Assembly (NCBI RefSeq): GCF_029392315.1 | Contig: NZ_CP113939.1 | Coordinates: 1,054,001-1,118,000, forward strand | Reading direction: 5' to 3' | DNA: 64,000 bases | DNA from: Bifidobacterium sp. ESL0690 | Lineage (GTDB): Bacteria > Actinomycetota > Actinomycetes > Actinomycetales > Bifidobacteriaceae | Part shown: piece by piece, positions 1 through 9,360 of the stretch | Layout of the letters: the number at the start of each line of letters is the position of its first letter | Position numbering within the stretch: position 1 is the stretch's first letter | The notes under the pieces: generated by a model | Told to the model about the DNA's origin: nothing | The model's database searches: none | The model's input: the letters and a program-made list of their open reading frames with translations, nothing else | Program-made: the position numbers and the translations under genes

Positions 1-229
1 GGCCGAACAGGAAGTTCAGGCCAGGGGTGGTGCCCCAGTGGCCCACGAGACGATACTTGACGTCCTTGCGGGTGAAGGGCTCCTTCATCAGAGGGTTGCT
101 ACGCAGATAAATCTGACCAATGGAAAGATAGTTGGCGGTGCGCCAATACTTGTCGACTCCCTCAAGAGCCTCATCAGAAACCGGCTTGCCGAGCTTCTTC
201 CACGGGGTGCCAATAACAGGACTAGTCAT
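1..229 (-). CDS. xfp: Xylulose-5-phosphate/fructose-6-phosphate phosphoketolase, N-terminal part
   Basis: Only the first 76 codons are inside the window; the gene continues beyond position 1. The reverse-strand reading starts [18 protein letters not shown] and continues through [16 protein letters not shown] and [12 protein letters not shown], which is the conserved N-terminal thiamine-diphosphate domain of bifidobacterial phosphoketolase. The enzyme cleaves fructose-6-P or xylulose-5-P with phosphate to acetyl-P and an aldose phosphate, the key step of the bifid shunt in the cytosol. The ATG at 229 is preceded by CAGGAGCATAA, a good ribosome binding site. It is divergent from guaA across 444 bp. 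Recognition is strong despite truncation. Confidence 0.93.
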   Translation of the reverse strand, partial: MTSPVIGTPWKKLGKPVSDEALEGVDKYWRTANYLSIGQIYLRSNPLMKEPFTRKDVKYRLVGHWGTTPGLNFLFG

Positions 230-673
230 TTATGCTCCTGTACTCCTGTACACATTGTGTGCAATTGATTATTTTCTTCGGGCTCAAACCTTTGATAGAA
301 TTGACGTTCAGGGTTCTTGCCCAATCGCTGTAGATTTTACGTGGCGACTCAGACTTTTTGGACGTTTTTTTGCATCTATGTGCGCTCTTGGGATATTTTT
401 GTTAAATAATGTAGTATTCTACAAAAAATATGTTAGCTTTTCGAACGTAAAAAAACGACTTACAAACGTTGAAATTGAGCCACAAATTCCCGAATGCCAA
501 CGCTTTTCGATGTTCGATTCACAGAAAGTTCACGCGGCGTGTTGTTTTTTGTGATGTTGTTTTTTGTTTGTTCCGCACCCACCGCGCAAACACTTGATTT
601 TGTCGCCTTGAACCGCGAGAATGGACACTACTTTACATCAATTTCATACCGAAATATCTATAGGGGAGAATCC
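230..673. other. Divergent intergenic region between xfp and guaA
   Basis: A 444-bp AT-rich stretch (long T and A runs, e.g. around 400-455 and 540-570) that must hold the promoters of the highly expressed xfp gene and of guaA. I see no protein-coding frame with a ribosome binding site and family-like sequence, and no tRNA-like fold. A guanine or other riboswitch before guaA was looked for and not recognised. Confidence 0.6.
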
Positions 674-2236
674 ATGGCAAAAGGTCCAGTGCTTGTCGTT
701 GACTTCGGCGCGCAATACGCTCAGTTGATCGCGCGGCGCGTGCGTGAGGCGCATGTCTATTCCGAATTGGTGCCGCATTCCATGCCGGTGGACGAGATGC
801 TGGCCAAAGACCCGAAGGCGATTATCCTTTCCGGCGGTCCCGCTTCGGTTTATGAGCCGGGCGCTCCAAAGATCGACAAGAAGATTTTCGAGGTCGGGGT
901 ACCGGTGCTGGGCATCTGCTACGGCTTCCAGGTGATGGCCAACGAACTGGGAGGCAAGGTCGACAAGGCGGCGCTCGGCGAATATGGCAAAACCGAGGCC
1001 GTGATCGACGACGCCGAAGGCGTGCTGGACGGTTCCCCTGTGGATCAGACCACGTGGATGAGCCACGGTGTAGCCGTCGAACAGGCGCCGGAAGGCTTCA
1101 AGGTGCTCGCGCATACCGAAGGCGCGCCGGTGGCCGCGATGGAGGACGAGTCCCGTAAGCTCTACGGCGTGCAATGGCACCCCGAAGTCAAGCACACCCC
1201 GCTTGGCCAGGAGCTGCTCTCCACGTTCCTGCACAAGTGCGCCGGGCTGCCCAGCGACTGGGATGCCGACAATATCATTGACACGCAGGTCAAAAAGATT
1301 CGCGAGGAGGTCGGCGACGCTGAGGTCATCTGCGGGCTTTCCGGCGGTGTCGATTCCGCCGTCGCGGCGACGTTGGTGCACAAGGCCATCGGCGACCAGC
1401 TCACCTGCGTCTTCGTCGACCACGGCATGCTGCGCAAAGGCGAAGCCGAGCAGGTCCGTCACGATTTCGTCAAGGCCACGGGCATCCGGCTTATCGAAGT
1501 GGATGCCTCCGAGGAGTTCCTGACTGCTTTGAAGGGTGTCACCGAGCCGGAACGCAAGCGCAAGATCATCGGCGAGAAGTTCATCCGAACCTTCGAGAAG
1601 GCCCAAAAGCAGGTCCTCGAAGAGGCCGGCGCCCGCGGCAAGGAAGTCAAGTTCCTCGTGCAGGGCACGCTGTATCCGGACGTCGTCGAATCCGGTGGCG
1701 GCGACGGCGCGGCCAACATCAAGTCGCACCACAACGTCGGCGGTCTGCCCAAGGATGTCAAGTTCAAGCTGATCGAGCCGTTGCGCAGCCTGTTCAAGGA
1801 CGAGGTACGCGCCATCGGCACCAAGCTCGGTCTGCCGGACAACATCGTGTGGCGTCAGCCGTTCCCGGGCCCGGGCCTGGGCATCCGCATCATCGGCGAG
1901 GTCACCAAGGAGCGCCTCGACCTGCTGCGTGAGGCCGATGCCATCGCACGTGAGGAAATGACCAAGGCCGGTCTCGACCGCGACATCTGGCAGTGCCCGG
2001 TTGTCTTGCTCGCCAACGTCCATTCCGTGGGAGTGCAGGGAGATGAGCGCACCTATGGTTCGCCGATCGTGCTGCGCCCGATTTCCTCGGACGACGCGAT
2101 GACCGCCGACTGGTACCGACTGCCATACGACGTGCTCGCCACGATCTCCACGCGCATCACCAACGAATGCCGCGGCATCAACCGCGTCGTGCTCGACTGC
2201 ACCTCCAAGCCGCCGGCCACCATCGAGTGGGAGTGA
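674..2236 (+). CDS. guaA: GMP synthase (glutamine-hydrolysing)
   Basis: 520 residues, the usual length. It converts XMP, glutamine and ATP to GMP. The N-terminal class I glutamine amidotransferase has the nucleophile motif GICYGFQ and the HPEV histidine. This is followed by the ATP pyrophosphatase domain with the PP-loop [10 protein letters not shown] and the C-terminal dimerisation/XMP domain ([13 protein letters not shown], ending [33 protein letters not shown], here read from 2140 to 2236). The ATG at 674 was chosen because GGGGAGAA lies just upstream and the protein then starts [17 protein letters not shown], as in the family; an upstream in-frame extension from 494 is not family-like. 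It is monocistronic, with a hairpin terminator at 2275. Confidence 0.97.
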   Translation: MAKGPVLVVDFGAQYAQLIARRVREAHVYSELVPHSMPVDEMLAKDPKAIILSGGPASVYEPGAPKIDKKIFEVGVPVLGICYGFQVMANELGGKVDKAALGEYGKTEAVIDDAEGVLDGSPVDQTTWMSHGVAVEQAPEGFKVLAHTEGAPVAAMEDESRKLYGVQWHPEVKHTPLGQELLSTFLHKCAGLPSDWDADNIIDTQVKKIREEVGDAEVICGLSGGVDSAVAATLVHKAIGDQLTCVFVDHGMLRKGEAEQVRHDFVKATGIRLIEVDASEEFLTALKGVTEPERKRKIIGEKFIRTFEKAQKQVLEEAGARGKEVKFLVQGTLYPDVVESGGGDGAANIKSHHNVGGLPKDVKFKLIEPLRSLFKDEVRAIGTKLGLPDNIVWRQPFPGPGLGIRIIGEVTKERLDLLREADAIAREEMTKAGLDRDIWQCPVVLLANVHSVGVQGDERTYGSPIVLRPISSDDAMTADWYRLPYDVLATISTRITNECRGINRVVLDCTSKPPATIEWE

Positions 2237-2274
2237 CGTCGGTCGTTTCCATCGCATGATTGTTGAGCATTGAA

Positions 2275-2315
2275 AATGATGCCCTGCGTTTCGACGTAAG
2301 GGCATCATTGATTTG
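2275..2315 (+). terminator. Hairpin terminator after guaA
   Basis: Perfect 11-bp inverted repeat AATGATGCCCT / AGGGCATCATT (2275-2285 and 2299-2309) with a 13-nt loop, followed by GATTTGTG. The T tract is short, so termination strength is uncertain. Confidence 0.65.
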
Positions 2316-2362
2316 TGTGCAATAAACAATAAGGTATCTATAAAAACCGGAAGGGGATAGCG

Positions 2363-3562
2363 GTGAGCAAGCGCGAACGCACGGGGTTGGTCATTCTGGG
2401 GCTGGTATTGGCCGGGGCGAACCTGCGGATGCCGATCACCATGATGCCGCCATTGCTTCCCGATCTCAAAGCCGAAATCGGTCTGCCGACTTCGCTGGCC
2501 GGGCTTCTGACGACTATTCCACTTTTGGCTTTTGCGCTCGCCTCGCCGCTGATGGGCAAGGCCGGTGCGCAACACGGCAGTGTGAAAGTGCTGGTGATGG
2601 CGTTGGCGGTGCTGAGCGTCGGCAGTTACCTGCGCATCATTCCCTCGGTCTGGGCGCTGCTGGTCGGCACCGCCGCGTTGGGCATCGGCATCGCGGGCGG
2701 CAATGTGCTCCTGCCAGCGGTCATCAAGGATCGTTTCCCTGAAAGCGTGGCGGGCAAAACTACTCTTTACACCACCGCACAGGTGTTGGTCGCCTCCTTG
2801 GGCACCGCCACTTCTGGCATTGTTGCCTCTCGTATTGGGCTCAAGGGCAGCATGGGGCTTTTCGCTGTGCTGGGGCCGATCGCGCTTGCCGCTTGGCTGC
2901 TGATTTGGATTTCCGGACCAAAAGGCAAGACCGACGTTGAAGTGAAGAACGATGGTCGTCCGCTGGTCGACAGGACACCGTGGCGTTCACGGCTGGCGTG
3001 GATGATTCTGGCCTACTTCGGCATGCAGTCGATGTTGTATTACTCTTTGCTGACTTGGCTGCCGTCGATCTGGCAGGCGGCCGGCTTCAGCGCTGTCGTT
3101 GCGGGCAACCTCGCCACGCTCTTCCAACTGAGCGGCATGCCGCTGACCATGACGGTGCCGCTCATCGCCGAACGCAAGCACGGACTGGCCATCGTCAACG
3201 GCATCGCCGGGGGAGGTTTCGCTTTGGGAATCCTCGGGATTCTCATTCCTGGCGCGAACCTGCCGCTTAATGTGGTTTCTGCGGTATGTATGGGGCTGGC
3301 GACCGCCGCTTCGTTCAGCATCTGCATCGTCTTCTTCCAGAAGCGCACCACGTCCGCGGCCGACACCGCGCGCCTGTCGGGAATGGCACAGTCCGGCGGC
3401 TATCTGTTCGCCGCTATTGGCCCCGTTGCGCTGGGAGCGCTCAACGGTTTGCTGCACACGTGGACACCCATCATCGTGATCGTCCTCATCGTCATCATCG
3501 CGATGTTCACCGCCGGTCTGGTCATCATTCGTCATCGAGATATCTACGAGGGGCTAGACTGA
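2363..3562 (+). CDS. Major facilitator superfamily transporter, CynX/NimT-like
   Basis: 399 residues with about twelve hydrophobic segments and very few charges between them. The N-terminal part (LVLAGANLRMPITMMPPLLPDL, then GLLTTIPLLAFALASPL) matches the cyanate/nitroimidazole-type CynX/NimT branch of the MFS, inner-membrane carriers that export or import small anionic or heterocyclic compounds. The start is GTG at 2363 with AAGGGGAT upstream; no better ATG exists. It lies 39 bp upstream of the aldo/keto reductase and may be co-transcribed with it. The substrate cannot be told from sequence. Confidence 0.82.
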   Translation: MSKRERTGLVILGLVLAGANLRMPITMMPPLLPDLKAEIGLPTSLAGLLTTIPLLAFALASPLMGKAGAQHGSVKVLVMALAVLSVGSYLRIIPSVWALLVGTAALGIGIAGGNVLLPAVIKDRFPESVAGKTTLYTTAQVLVASLGTATSGIVASRIGLKGSMGLFAVLGPIALAAWLLIWISGPKGKTDVEVKNDGRPLVDRTPWRSRLAWMILAYFGMQSMLYYSLLTWLPSIWQAAGFSAVVAGNLATLFQLSGMPLTMTVPLIAERKHGLAIVNGIAGGGFALGILGILIPGANLPLNVVSAVCMGLATAASFSICIVFFQKRTTSAADTARLSGMAQSGGYLFAAIGPVALGALNGLLHTWTPIIVIVLIVIIAMFTAGLVIIRHRDIYEGLD

Positions 3563-3601
3563 ATAGCATCGGTTGCACAGCGAAACTGAAAGGCAGAAGC
3601 G

Positions 3602-4450
3602 ATGACGATTCTTACCGATACCTATAAGCTCAACAACGGTGTTCGCATTCCCAAGATAGGGTTTGGCACCTGGCAGATTCCCGATGGCGACGTGGCCTAC
3701 GATTCCGTGCGCATGGCGCTGGACGCCGGCTACCGCCATATCGACACCGCCTACGTTTATGGCAACGAACGCAGCGTCGGGCGTGCCATGCGCGAGTCGG
3801 GCATCGCCCGCGACGAGATTTTCGTGACCTCGAAACTTCCGGCCGAAGTCAAAAAGGCCGACGGGGTGCTGCCGCATTTCGAGGAGACCATGGAAAACCT
3901 CGGGCTCGAGACGCTCGACCTCTACCTGATTCACGCTCCCTGGCCATGGAGTCACGCCGGGCACATGCGCATGGACGAGGAGAACCTGGCTGTCTGGCGT
4001 GAAATGGAGAAAATCTACGCTTCCGGTCGGGTACGCGCGATAGGGGTGTCGAACTTCGATAATCTTGATTTGAAGAATATTCTTCATCACGCCGAAGTGA
4101 CGCCGGCCGTCAACCAGATTCAATATTATGTTGGTGCCACCGAGCCGAGAAACAGGACGTGCGCCCAATCACACGGACTGTTGATCGAGGCTTATTCGCC
4201 GCTTGCCACCGGTGGGCTGCTCGGCAATCCGGAGCTCAAGGCGATGGCCGAAAAGTACGGAGTCTCCACCGCCCAGCTCGCGATTCGCTTCTGCCTGCAG
4301 AACGGTGTGTTGCCGCTGCCCAAGGCCACCAGCCGCGAACATATCGTATCCAACACGCAGGTCGATTTCACTATCAGCGGTGAGGATATGGAACGACTCA
4401 ATGCGTTCGACGATCCGAATCCCGGCAGCCACAACCCCAGCCAGCGATAA
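3602..4450 (+). CDS. Aldo/keto reductase
   Basis: 282 residues, the normal length of a TIM-barrel NADPH-dependent aldo/keto reductase. Family motifs are clear: GFGTWQI near the N-terminus, GYRHIDTAYVYGNE with the catalytic Asp and Tyr, TSKLP with the catalytic Lys, LIHAPWPW with the catalytic His, IGVSNF, and LPKATSREHIVSN for NADPH binding. It resembles the 2,5-diketo-gluconate reductase/prostaglandin F synthase group and reduces a carbonyl to an alcohol; the physiological substrate is unknown. AGGCAGAAGCG precedes the ATG at 3602. It ends only 11 bp from the convergent small gene at 4462. Confidence 0.93.
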   Translation: MTILTDTYKLNNGVRIPKIGFGTWQIPDGDVAYDSVRMALDAGYRHIDTAYVYGNERSVGRAMRESGIARDEIFVTSKLPAEVKKADGVLPHFEETMENLGLETLDLYLIHAPWPWSHAGHMRMDEENLAVWREMEKIYASGRVRAIGVSNFDNLDLKNILHHAEVTPAVNQIQYYVGATEPRNRTCAQSHGLLIEAYSPLATGGLLGNPELKAMAEKYGVSTAQLAIRFCLQNGVLPLPKATSREHIVSNTQVDFTISGEDMERLNAFDDPNPGSHNPSQR

Positions 4451-4461
4451 ACCGAAACGTA

Positions 4462-4806
4462 TTACGGACGGATCTCGTCGAGCAGCGAATCGATTTCGCG
4501 GTTGCGACGTTCGATGTCTGCGTTATCGGATTTGAACAGCTCGAGTATTTGGCGGGCGACGTCCAGCGTTTCCTTGTCGCGTTCGCCGGCATCGGTGAAC
4601 GACGAGACGTTGATGAAGGTCTCCAAGGATTTCGGATCATTGTCCGCCACGGCGCGTCTGACGATGCCCTGCAGCATGATTTTGAGGTTTCTTGTGCTTT
4701 TCCTGTCGGCGCGACGGCGCTCGAAATAGGGGAGGAACAAGGCGACCAATACCGCGGCGGTCTCGGCGACGGCTGTGGCCCATTCGGCAAGCGATCCGAT
4801 TTCCAT
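4462..4806 (-). CDS. Small protein with one membrane segment, unknown function
   Basis: 114 residues, starting MEIGSLAEWATAVAETAAVLVALFLPYFERRR. There is one N-terminal hydrophobic stretch (about residues 8-27) ended by a basic cluster, then a charged, largely helical part (TLDVARQILELFKSDNADIERRNREID) likely to be a coiled coil facing the cytoplasm. I do not recognise a family. GGTGATATTTC precedes the ATG. Its composition and convergent packing with the aldo/keto reductase gene argue for a real gene; no function is inferred. Confidence 0.62.
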   Translation of the reverse strand: MEIGSLAEWATAVAETAAVLVALFLPYFERRRADRKSTRNLKIMLQGIVRRAVADNDPKSLETFINVSSFTDAGERDKETLDVARQILELFKSDNADIERRNREIDSLLDEIRP

Positions 4807-5011
4807 GAAATATCACCAACTTTTCTTTTAGGATATGCAACAACTCAAGAAGTGTACACCTGAGGGAATGTAAGACGTTTTTCTCCGAGAGGAGCTTGGG
4901 TCTGGGCGAACGTCGTTTGTCTGACATTATTGTCTGCTTGGAAATATCCAAGACGCGAAAGCGTGATTAAATGGGAAGTGGAACAATCTGTCACCTTCGA
5001 AAGGAAACAAT

Positions 5012-6184
5012 ATGAATGAAAACGAAGCCATGGACCTGCTGAAGAAGTTCGTCGGGCTGCATACCGAGAACGGCAACGAGAAGGTCGTCGCCGATGAGAT
5101 CAAGGCGATTTTCGACTCTGCCGACGTGCCGTGCAAGGTGCTGCCGCTCGAGGAAGACCCGACCCGCGCGAACCTGGTTGCCGAACTCGGCCACGGCGAG
5201 CCGATCCTCGGCATCACCGGGCACATGGACACCGTTTCCGCTCAGCAGGAAGGCTGGAAGACCGACCCGTTCGAAATCACCGAGAAGGGCGATCTGATCT
5301 ACGGCCGCGGCGTCACCGATATGAAGGCCGGGCTGGCCGCCATGGTCTTCGCCATGCTCAACCTCAAAAAGCACGAGGATCAGATGCACGGCACCGTGCG
5401 CTTCCTGGTCACCGCTGGCGAGGAGGTCGGCATGCCGGGTGCCGAAGCACTCGAGAAGCAAGGCTATATGAAGGGCGTCGAGGCGCTGCTGGTCGGCGAG
5501 CCTTCCGGCTACAACATCGTCTACGCCACCAAGGGCGAGCTCAACCTCAATATTGCCATGAAGGGCAAGGCTGCACACAGTTCCACGCCGGCGCTTGGCA
5601 TCAACGCCGTGGAGAACCTGCTCGAGTTCCTTGACGTCATCTCCAAGCGTATCAAGGCTGCTGCGGCGGGCAAGAGCAACCCCGACCTCGGCGACACCGT
5701 CTACAACATCGACGTCATCCGCGGAGGCCAGCAGGTCAACGCCATTCCGGAATCCGCCAGCGCCGAGATTAATATCCGCATCATCCCCGAGTTCAGCAAC
5801 AAGGAGATTCTCGCGATTCTCGATGAGGAAGTGGCCAAATTCAACAAGAGCCACAAGGCGACCGTTTCCTACACGGTGGGCATGGATATCATCCCGGTCA
5901 TCGGACCTAAGGACGCCAAGCTCGTCGATATCGTCAAGTCCGTGGGGGAGCGACATCTGAAGGAGCAGGGCAAGCCCGCCGAAATCCCGATGTTCGGCGT
6001 CTCCGGCGGCACCGACGGCAGCGTGCTCCTGCTCGACAGTCCGAAGGACACCGCTTACGTGATGTTCGGGCCGGGCAACGACACGATGCACTGCGTCAAC
6101 GAAAGCCTGCCCAAGCAGATGTACTTCGACTTCATCGGCATCTACGACGACATCATCAACGAGTACATGGGCATTGCCAAGTAG
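5012..6184 (+). CDS. M20 family metallopeptidase (ArgE/DapE-type deacylase)
   Basis: 390 residues. The M20 zinc enzyme pattern is present: GITGHMDTVS (first metal His and Asp), GRGVTDMKAGLAAM (bridging Asp), TAGEEVGMPGA (general base Glu-Glu), GEPSG (metal ligand), the lid domain with AAHSSTPALGINA, and the C-terminal SGGTDGS and GPGNDTMHCVNE (final His ligand). Enzymes of this group hydrolyse acyl-amino acids or N-succinyl-diaminopimelate in the cytosol. The motif set alone does not decide between dapE, argE or a peptidase. AAGGAAAC precedes the ATG. A run of hairpin repeats follows the gene. Confidence 0.9.
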   Translation: MNENEAMDLLKKFVGLHTENGNEKVVADEIKAIFDSADVPCKVLPLEEDPTRANLVAELGHGEPILGITGHMDTVSAQQEGWKTDPFEITEKGDLIYGRGVTDMKAGLAAMVFAMLNLKKHEDQMHGTVRFLVTAGEEVGMPGAEALEKQGYMKGVEALLVGEPSGYNIVYATKGELNLNIAMKGKAAHSSTPALGINAVENLLEFLDVISKRIKAAAAGKSNPDLGDTVYNIDVIRGGQQVNAIPESASAEINIRIIPEFSNKEILAILDEEVAKFNKSHKATVSYTVGMDIIPVIGPKDAKLVDIVKSVGERHLKEQGKPAEIPMFGVSGGTDGSVLLLDSPKDTAYVMFGPGNDTMHCVNESLPKQMYFDFIGIYDDIINEYMGIAK

Positions 6185-6192
6185 CGACTGCG

Positions 6193-6430
6193 TTTGGTGC
6201 CGGTAAACGGATTCTGATATGAGCTTCAAGTTGATCCGTCAGCACCAAAATCAGTAATGCTGGCAAACGGACTGTCGGCAAGATTGAGGTGCTGTTTACC
6301 AGCAACGAAATGCAGTAGTGCTGGTAAACAGACCCTGACATGTACTAAAAGTCCTTTTGCCAGCATTTAAAAGTATTGGTGCTGGTAAACGGATTATTAA
6401 TATGGTCAAGAATCCGTTTACCAGCACCAA
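6193..6430. repeat. Four tandem degenerate-to-perfect hairpin elements (TTTGGTGCTGGTAAAC family)
   Basis: Four successive inverted repeats share the core GTGCTGGTAAAC / GTTTACCAGCAC. Copy 1 is 6193-6249 (TTTGGTGCCGGTAAACGGAT against ATCCGTCAGCACCAAA, right arm lacking four bases). Copy 2 is about 6258-6304 and copy 3 about 6317-6367, both imperfect. Copy 4 has a perfect 20-bp stem, 6376-6395 with 6411-6430, and a 15-nt loop. They fill the space between the convergent M20 peptidase and permease genes. The same core recurs at 57192-57341. No T tract follows the arms, so a simple terminator does not explain them. Confidence 0.85.
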
Positions 6431-6465
6431 AATGTGATATTCCGGGCAAAGATGCCTGTTCGAGT

Positions 6466-8184
6466 TCAGTCCTTGGTTTCAGTGCTGCCGTTTTCGTCGG
6501 AGCCGCTATGCGCATTGACCAAGAAGTGCGATTCGCTGGGGAGCACGGCGTTCAGGACTACGGCGACCACGAACGAGACCGCAATGCAGTTGGTGGCGAA
6601 GATCGACTGGAACAGCTGCGGGAACTGGGCGAAGATGCCGCCGACCTGCGTGAAGCCGATGCCGATCGTAAGCGAAAGCGCGGCGATGGTGGTGTTGCGC
6701 TGGCTGAAACCGGCTTCGGCGATCATCTGGAAGCCGGAGAGGATGATGTTGCCGAACATCATGATGGTGCAGCCGCCGAGCACCGCCTGCGGCATCGAGT
6801 TGAAGAGCTGTGCTACGCCCGGCACGAAGCTGGCGAGGATGAGAATCAAGCCGCCGGAGAGGATGACCTTGCGGTTGACGACTTTGGTAACGGCCACCAG
6901 CCCGATGTTCTGGGCGAACGAGGTAAGCGGCAGGCAGCCGAACAGGCCGGAAACCGTAGAGATAAGGCCGTCGCCGGCAATTGCGCCGGAGGTCTCTTTA
7001 TCGGTGGGCAGACGGTTCAAGCCGACCTGCGAAAGCGCGGCGGTGTCGCCCAAAACCTCAACTGAAGAGACGACGTAAAGCAGCGCGAAGGAGATGATGG
7101 AACCGATATCAAACGTCGGGGCAAACGGCATGAAATGCGGGACGCTGACGATCTGCAGGTGCTGGAATCCGGAGAAATCGACCTTGCCGAAGGAGATGGC
7201 GACGATGTAGCCGACCACGAGACCGAAGAGAATCGAAAGCTGCTTGACAGTGCCCTTCATCAAAAGCTGGAAGGCAAGGCAGGCGACCAGCGAGATCAGG
7301 CCCAGTGTGAGGTTCTGCCAGCTGCCGAAGTCCTTGGCTCCGGCACCGCCGCCGAACGATGAAGCGCCGGTGGAAAGCAGCGAAAAGCCGATGGAAGTGA
7401 CCACAATCGCGGAGACGATCGGCGGCACGTATTTCTTCCAGAATTGTGCGGTAAGACCGAGAATCAGCTCCAGCAGACCGCCGACGATAACGGCTCCGAC
7501 AAGCGCCCCGTAGCCTTGTTTGCCCACGATGGCGGTGGCCGCAGCGACGTACGTGAAGGAGATGCCGGTGACCATGGGCAGGCGGCTGCCGACGCGCCAA
7601 AGCGGGTAGAGCTGCAGACAGGTGCCGAGGCCGGCGACCAGCAGGCCGTTCTGGATGATCATCGCGGATTGTGCCGGCGTCAGATGTGCGGCGGCGGTGA
7701 CCAGGAAGATCGGGGCGAGGTTGGCGACGAACATTGCCATGACGTGCTGAAGGCCGAAGGGGATGCCCCGCCAGAAGGAAATCTGTCCGTCAAGGCTTGT
7801 CAGTGCTTCTTCGGTGCTGGTTTTGGGCGTTGCGGAACTGTTGGCTGCTGTTGCGGTTTTGTTGGCGTTGCGTTTTCGCCACGGCAAATGAGAGGCTGGA
7901 CCTAAAGCCGGTTTCTGGCCGGAATTGGTCTGTGCTGCAGTTGAAGTAGCTGAGACCTTCGTGGTTGAAGAAGGTGATGAAGTCTGCGTTGCTGATGCGG
8001 TCTGTGTGTCAGATGAAGCAGGCAGAACCGGCGAGTTCTGCATAGCAGACGTGGCTTGTGCGGTTGATGAAGCCGTCGACGTTTTGGGCGCGGCTTCGCC
8101 TTCATTATTTGATGGATTGCTATTCGATGATTCGGCGTTATTTTGAATGCCGTGCTGATCAGTGCTCAAAGGGTCTCTTTTCAC
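6466..8184 (-). CDS. Xanthine/uracil permease (NCS2 family) with long N-terminal extension
   Basis: 572 residues. From about residue 130 the protein is a typical nucleobase-cation symporter 2: FGLQHVMAMFVANLAPIFLV, many membrane helices, the family signature near SSVEVLGDTAALSQ, and the helix NIGLVAVTKVVNRKV. It lies downstream of xpt in the same direction, which points to xanthine uptake (pbuX-like). The first roughly 125 residues are almost only Ser, Thr, Ala, Gln and Asn and precede the usual start of the family. The start codon is uncertain: GTG at 8184 gives the longest form but has no clear ribosome binding site, and an ATG at 8043 is an alternative within the extension. A hairpin (8224-8242) and a terminator-like hairpin lie upstream. 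Confidence 0.88.
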   Translation of the reverse strand: MKRDPLSTDQHGIQNNAESSNSNPSNNEGEAAPKTSTASSTAQATSAMQNSPVLPASSDTQTASATQTSSPSSTTKVSATSTAAQTNSGQKPALGPASHLPWRKRNANKTATAANSSATPKTSTEEALTSLDGQISFWRGIPFGLQHVMAMFVANLAPIFLVTAAAHLTPAQSAMIIQNGLLVAGLGTCLQLYPLWRVGSRLPMVTGISFTYVAAATAIVGKQGYGALVGAVIVGGLLELILGLTAQFWKKYVPPIVSAIVVTSIGFSLLSTGASSFGGGAGAKDFGSWQNLTLGLISLVACLAFQLLMKGTVKQLSILFGLVVGYIVAISFGKVDFSGFQHLQIVSVPHFMPFAPTFDIGSIISFALLYVVSSVEVLGDTAALSQVGLNRLPTDKETSGAIAGDGLISTVSGLFGCLPLTSFAQNIGLVAVTKVVNRKVILSGGLILILASFVPGVAQLFNSMPQAVLGGCTIMMFGNIILSGFQMIAEAGFSQRNTTIAALSLTIGIGFTQVGGIFAQFPQLFQSIFATNCIAVSFVVAVVLNAVLPSESHFLVNAHSGSDENGSTETKD

Positions 8185-8321
8185 GATGAAATTGAGATAG
8201 TGCTGACAGCAGAAAAGTGTACGCCCGGCAGTGGGCAGCCGGGTTTTAGGTGTTTCTTTAAGAAATACGGCTCGTTCTGGCTCGTCCGGATTCGTTTCGG
8301 TTTATCCATGTTCGATGCACA

Positions 8322-8367
8322 ATAAAACAAAAGCGGCTGCGAGGAAAATCTATCCCTGCAAACCGCT
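8322..8367 (-). terminator. Terminator or attenuator between xpt and the permease gene
   Basis: Read on the minus strand: AAGCGG, an inner partly paired stretch (GCAGGG against CCTCGC), CCGCTT, then TTGTTTTATT. This is a hairpin with a T-rich tail directly after xpt and before the permease, so the permease may be read only by read-through or from its own promoter. Confidence 0.7.
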
Positions 8368-8406
8368 TGATGTGATTATCGAATCAGATTATTGCAATTG
8401 CCAAAC

Positions 8407-8985
8407 TTAGGCGAACTCGATGGTGCCTTTTTCTCCGTCCATCGCCTTGACAATGGCAAGCGAGGCGACCTCGTAACCGGCTGCACGCAGTTCCTTGCCG
8501 CCGCGCTGGAAGCCTTTTTCGATGGCGATGCCGATGCCTTCGATGACGACGCCCGCCTCGTTGCAGATATCGATGAGCCCGTGCATGGCCTTGCCGTTGG
8601 CGAGGAAATCGTCAATCAGCAGCACGTGCTCGCCTTCGGTCAGGAAGCGCTTGGAGACGATGACCGGGAATTCCTTCTGCTTGGTGTAGGAATAGACGCG
8701 TGCCGTGTATTGGTCGCCGTCGAGATTGATGGACTGGGTCTTCTTGGCGAAAACGACGGGAACGTTGCCGAAATGCTGCGCCGCGATGCACGCGATGCCG
8801 ATGCCGCTGGCCTCGATGGTCAGGATCTTGTCGATTTTCTTGCCGGCGAAGATGCGGGCCCACTCCGCACCCATGTCGTTGAAAAGCGTCACGTCGCACT
8901 GATGGTTCAAAAAGGCGTCGACCTTGAGCACGTCGCCCGGCTTGACGGTTCCGTCCCGACGAATCCTGTCTTCAAGTTCCTTCAT
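8407..8985 (-). CDS. xpt: Xanthine phosphoribosyltransferase
   Basis: 192 residues, the family length. It makes XMP from xanthine and PRPP in the cytosol, feeding guaA. It starts [29 protein letters not shown] as in Xpt; the PRPP-binding motif is [20 protein letters not shown], and IEASGIGIA and FAKKTQS are also characteristic. The ATG at 8985 was chosen because GAGAGGAAG stands just upstream; a longer frame to 9114 is not family-like. It is divergent from the helicase gene, and a 14-bp palindrome lies about 115 bp upstream. Confidence 0.95.
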   Translation of the reverse strand: MKELEDRIRRDGTVKPGDVLKVDAFLNHQCDVTLFNDMGAEWARIFAGKKIDKILTIEASGIGIACIAAQHFGNVPVVFAKKTQSINLDGDQYTARVYSYTKQKEFPVIVSKRFLTEGEHVLLIDDFLANGKAMHGLIDICNEAGVVIEGIGIAIEKGFQRGGKELRAAGYEVASLAIVKAMDGEKGTIEFA

Positions 8986-9100
8986 GTCTTCCTCTCGTTT
9001 CCGTCGGTAAGTTCGTCGCGCCGATGCCCCAAGCAAGGCGCATATATGGTCTCCGAGCATAATCAGTGCATGTGACGAAGGTGAATCGGACTGAAAAGTG

Positions 9101-9114
9101 ATGATATATATCAT
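9101..9114. promoter_or_regulatory. Perfect 14-bp palindrome upstream of xpt
   Basis: ATGATATATATCAT is its own reverse complement. It lies in the AT-rich part of the divergent xpt/helicase region, where a promoter or operator for xpt is expected. No purine riboswitch core was recognised here. The binding protein is unknown; short AT palindromes also occur by chance. Confidence 0.35.
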
Positions 9115-9360
9115 TTATATTCATTATTTATAGATAACGGCATAAGGGCTATCGAAAATTTCGTCGAACGTTCCCTCAATCCTTGATATGGCTCAGAAAC
9201 TCCGTATTTTTCAATAGTCGTCTGTTGCTGAGGTGTCCTTGATTTCGTTTTTGGTCAATCGGCTCGATGACAACTGTGTGTGATAAAAATGAAGTCCTAT
9301 GGCAGACGGGCGGGCCAGGGTTCGGGCGCTCGCGAAACGGCTTTTTCGAAGGGAATGGGT

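Noticed and set aside
644..2575. Very long minus-strand frame opposite guaA and part of the MFS gene
   Set aside because: Shadow of GC-rich coding DNA; composition rich in Arg, His and Gly and no motifs, while guaA on the other strand is unmistakable.
8986..9360. Purine or xanthine riboswitch before xpt
   Set aside because: Conserved purine-aptamer loop sequences were looked for on the minus strand and not found; only the ATGATATATATCAT palindrome stands out.
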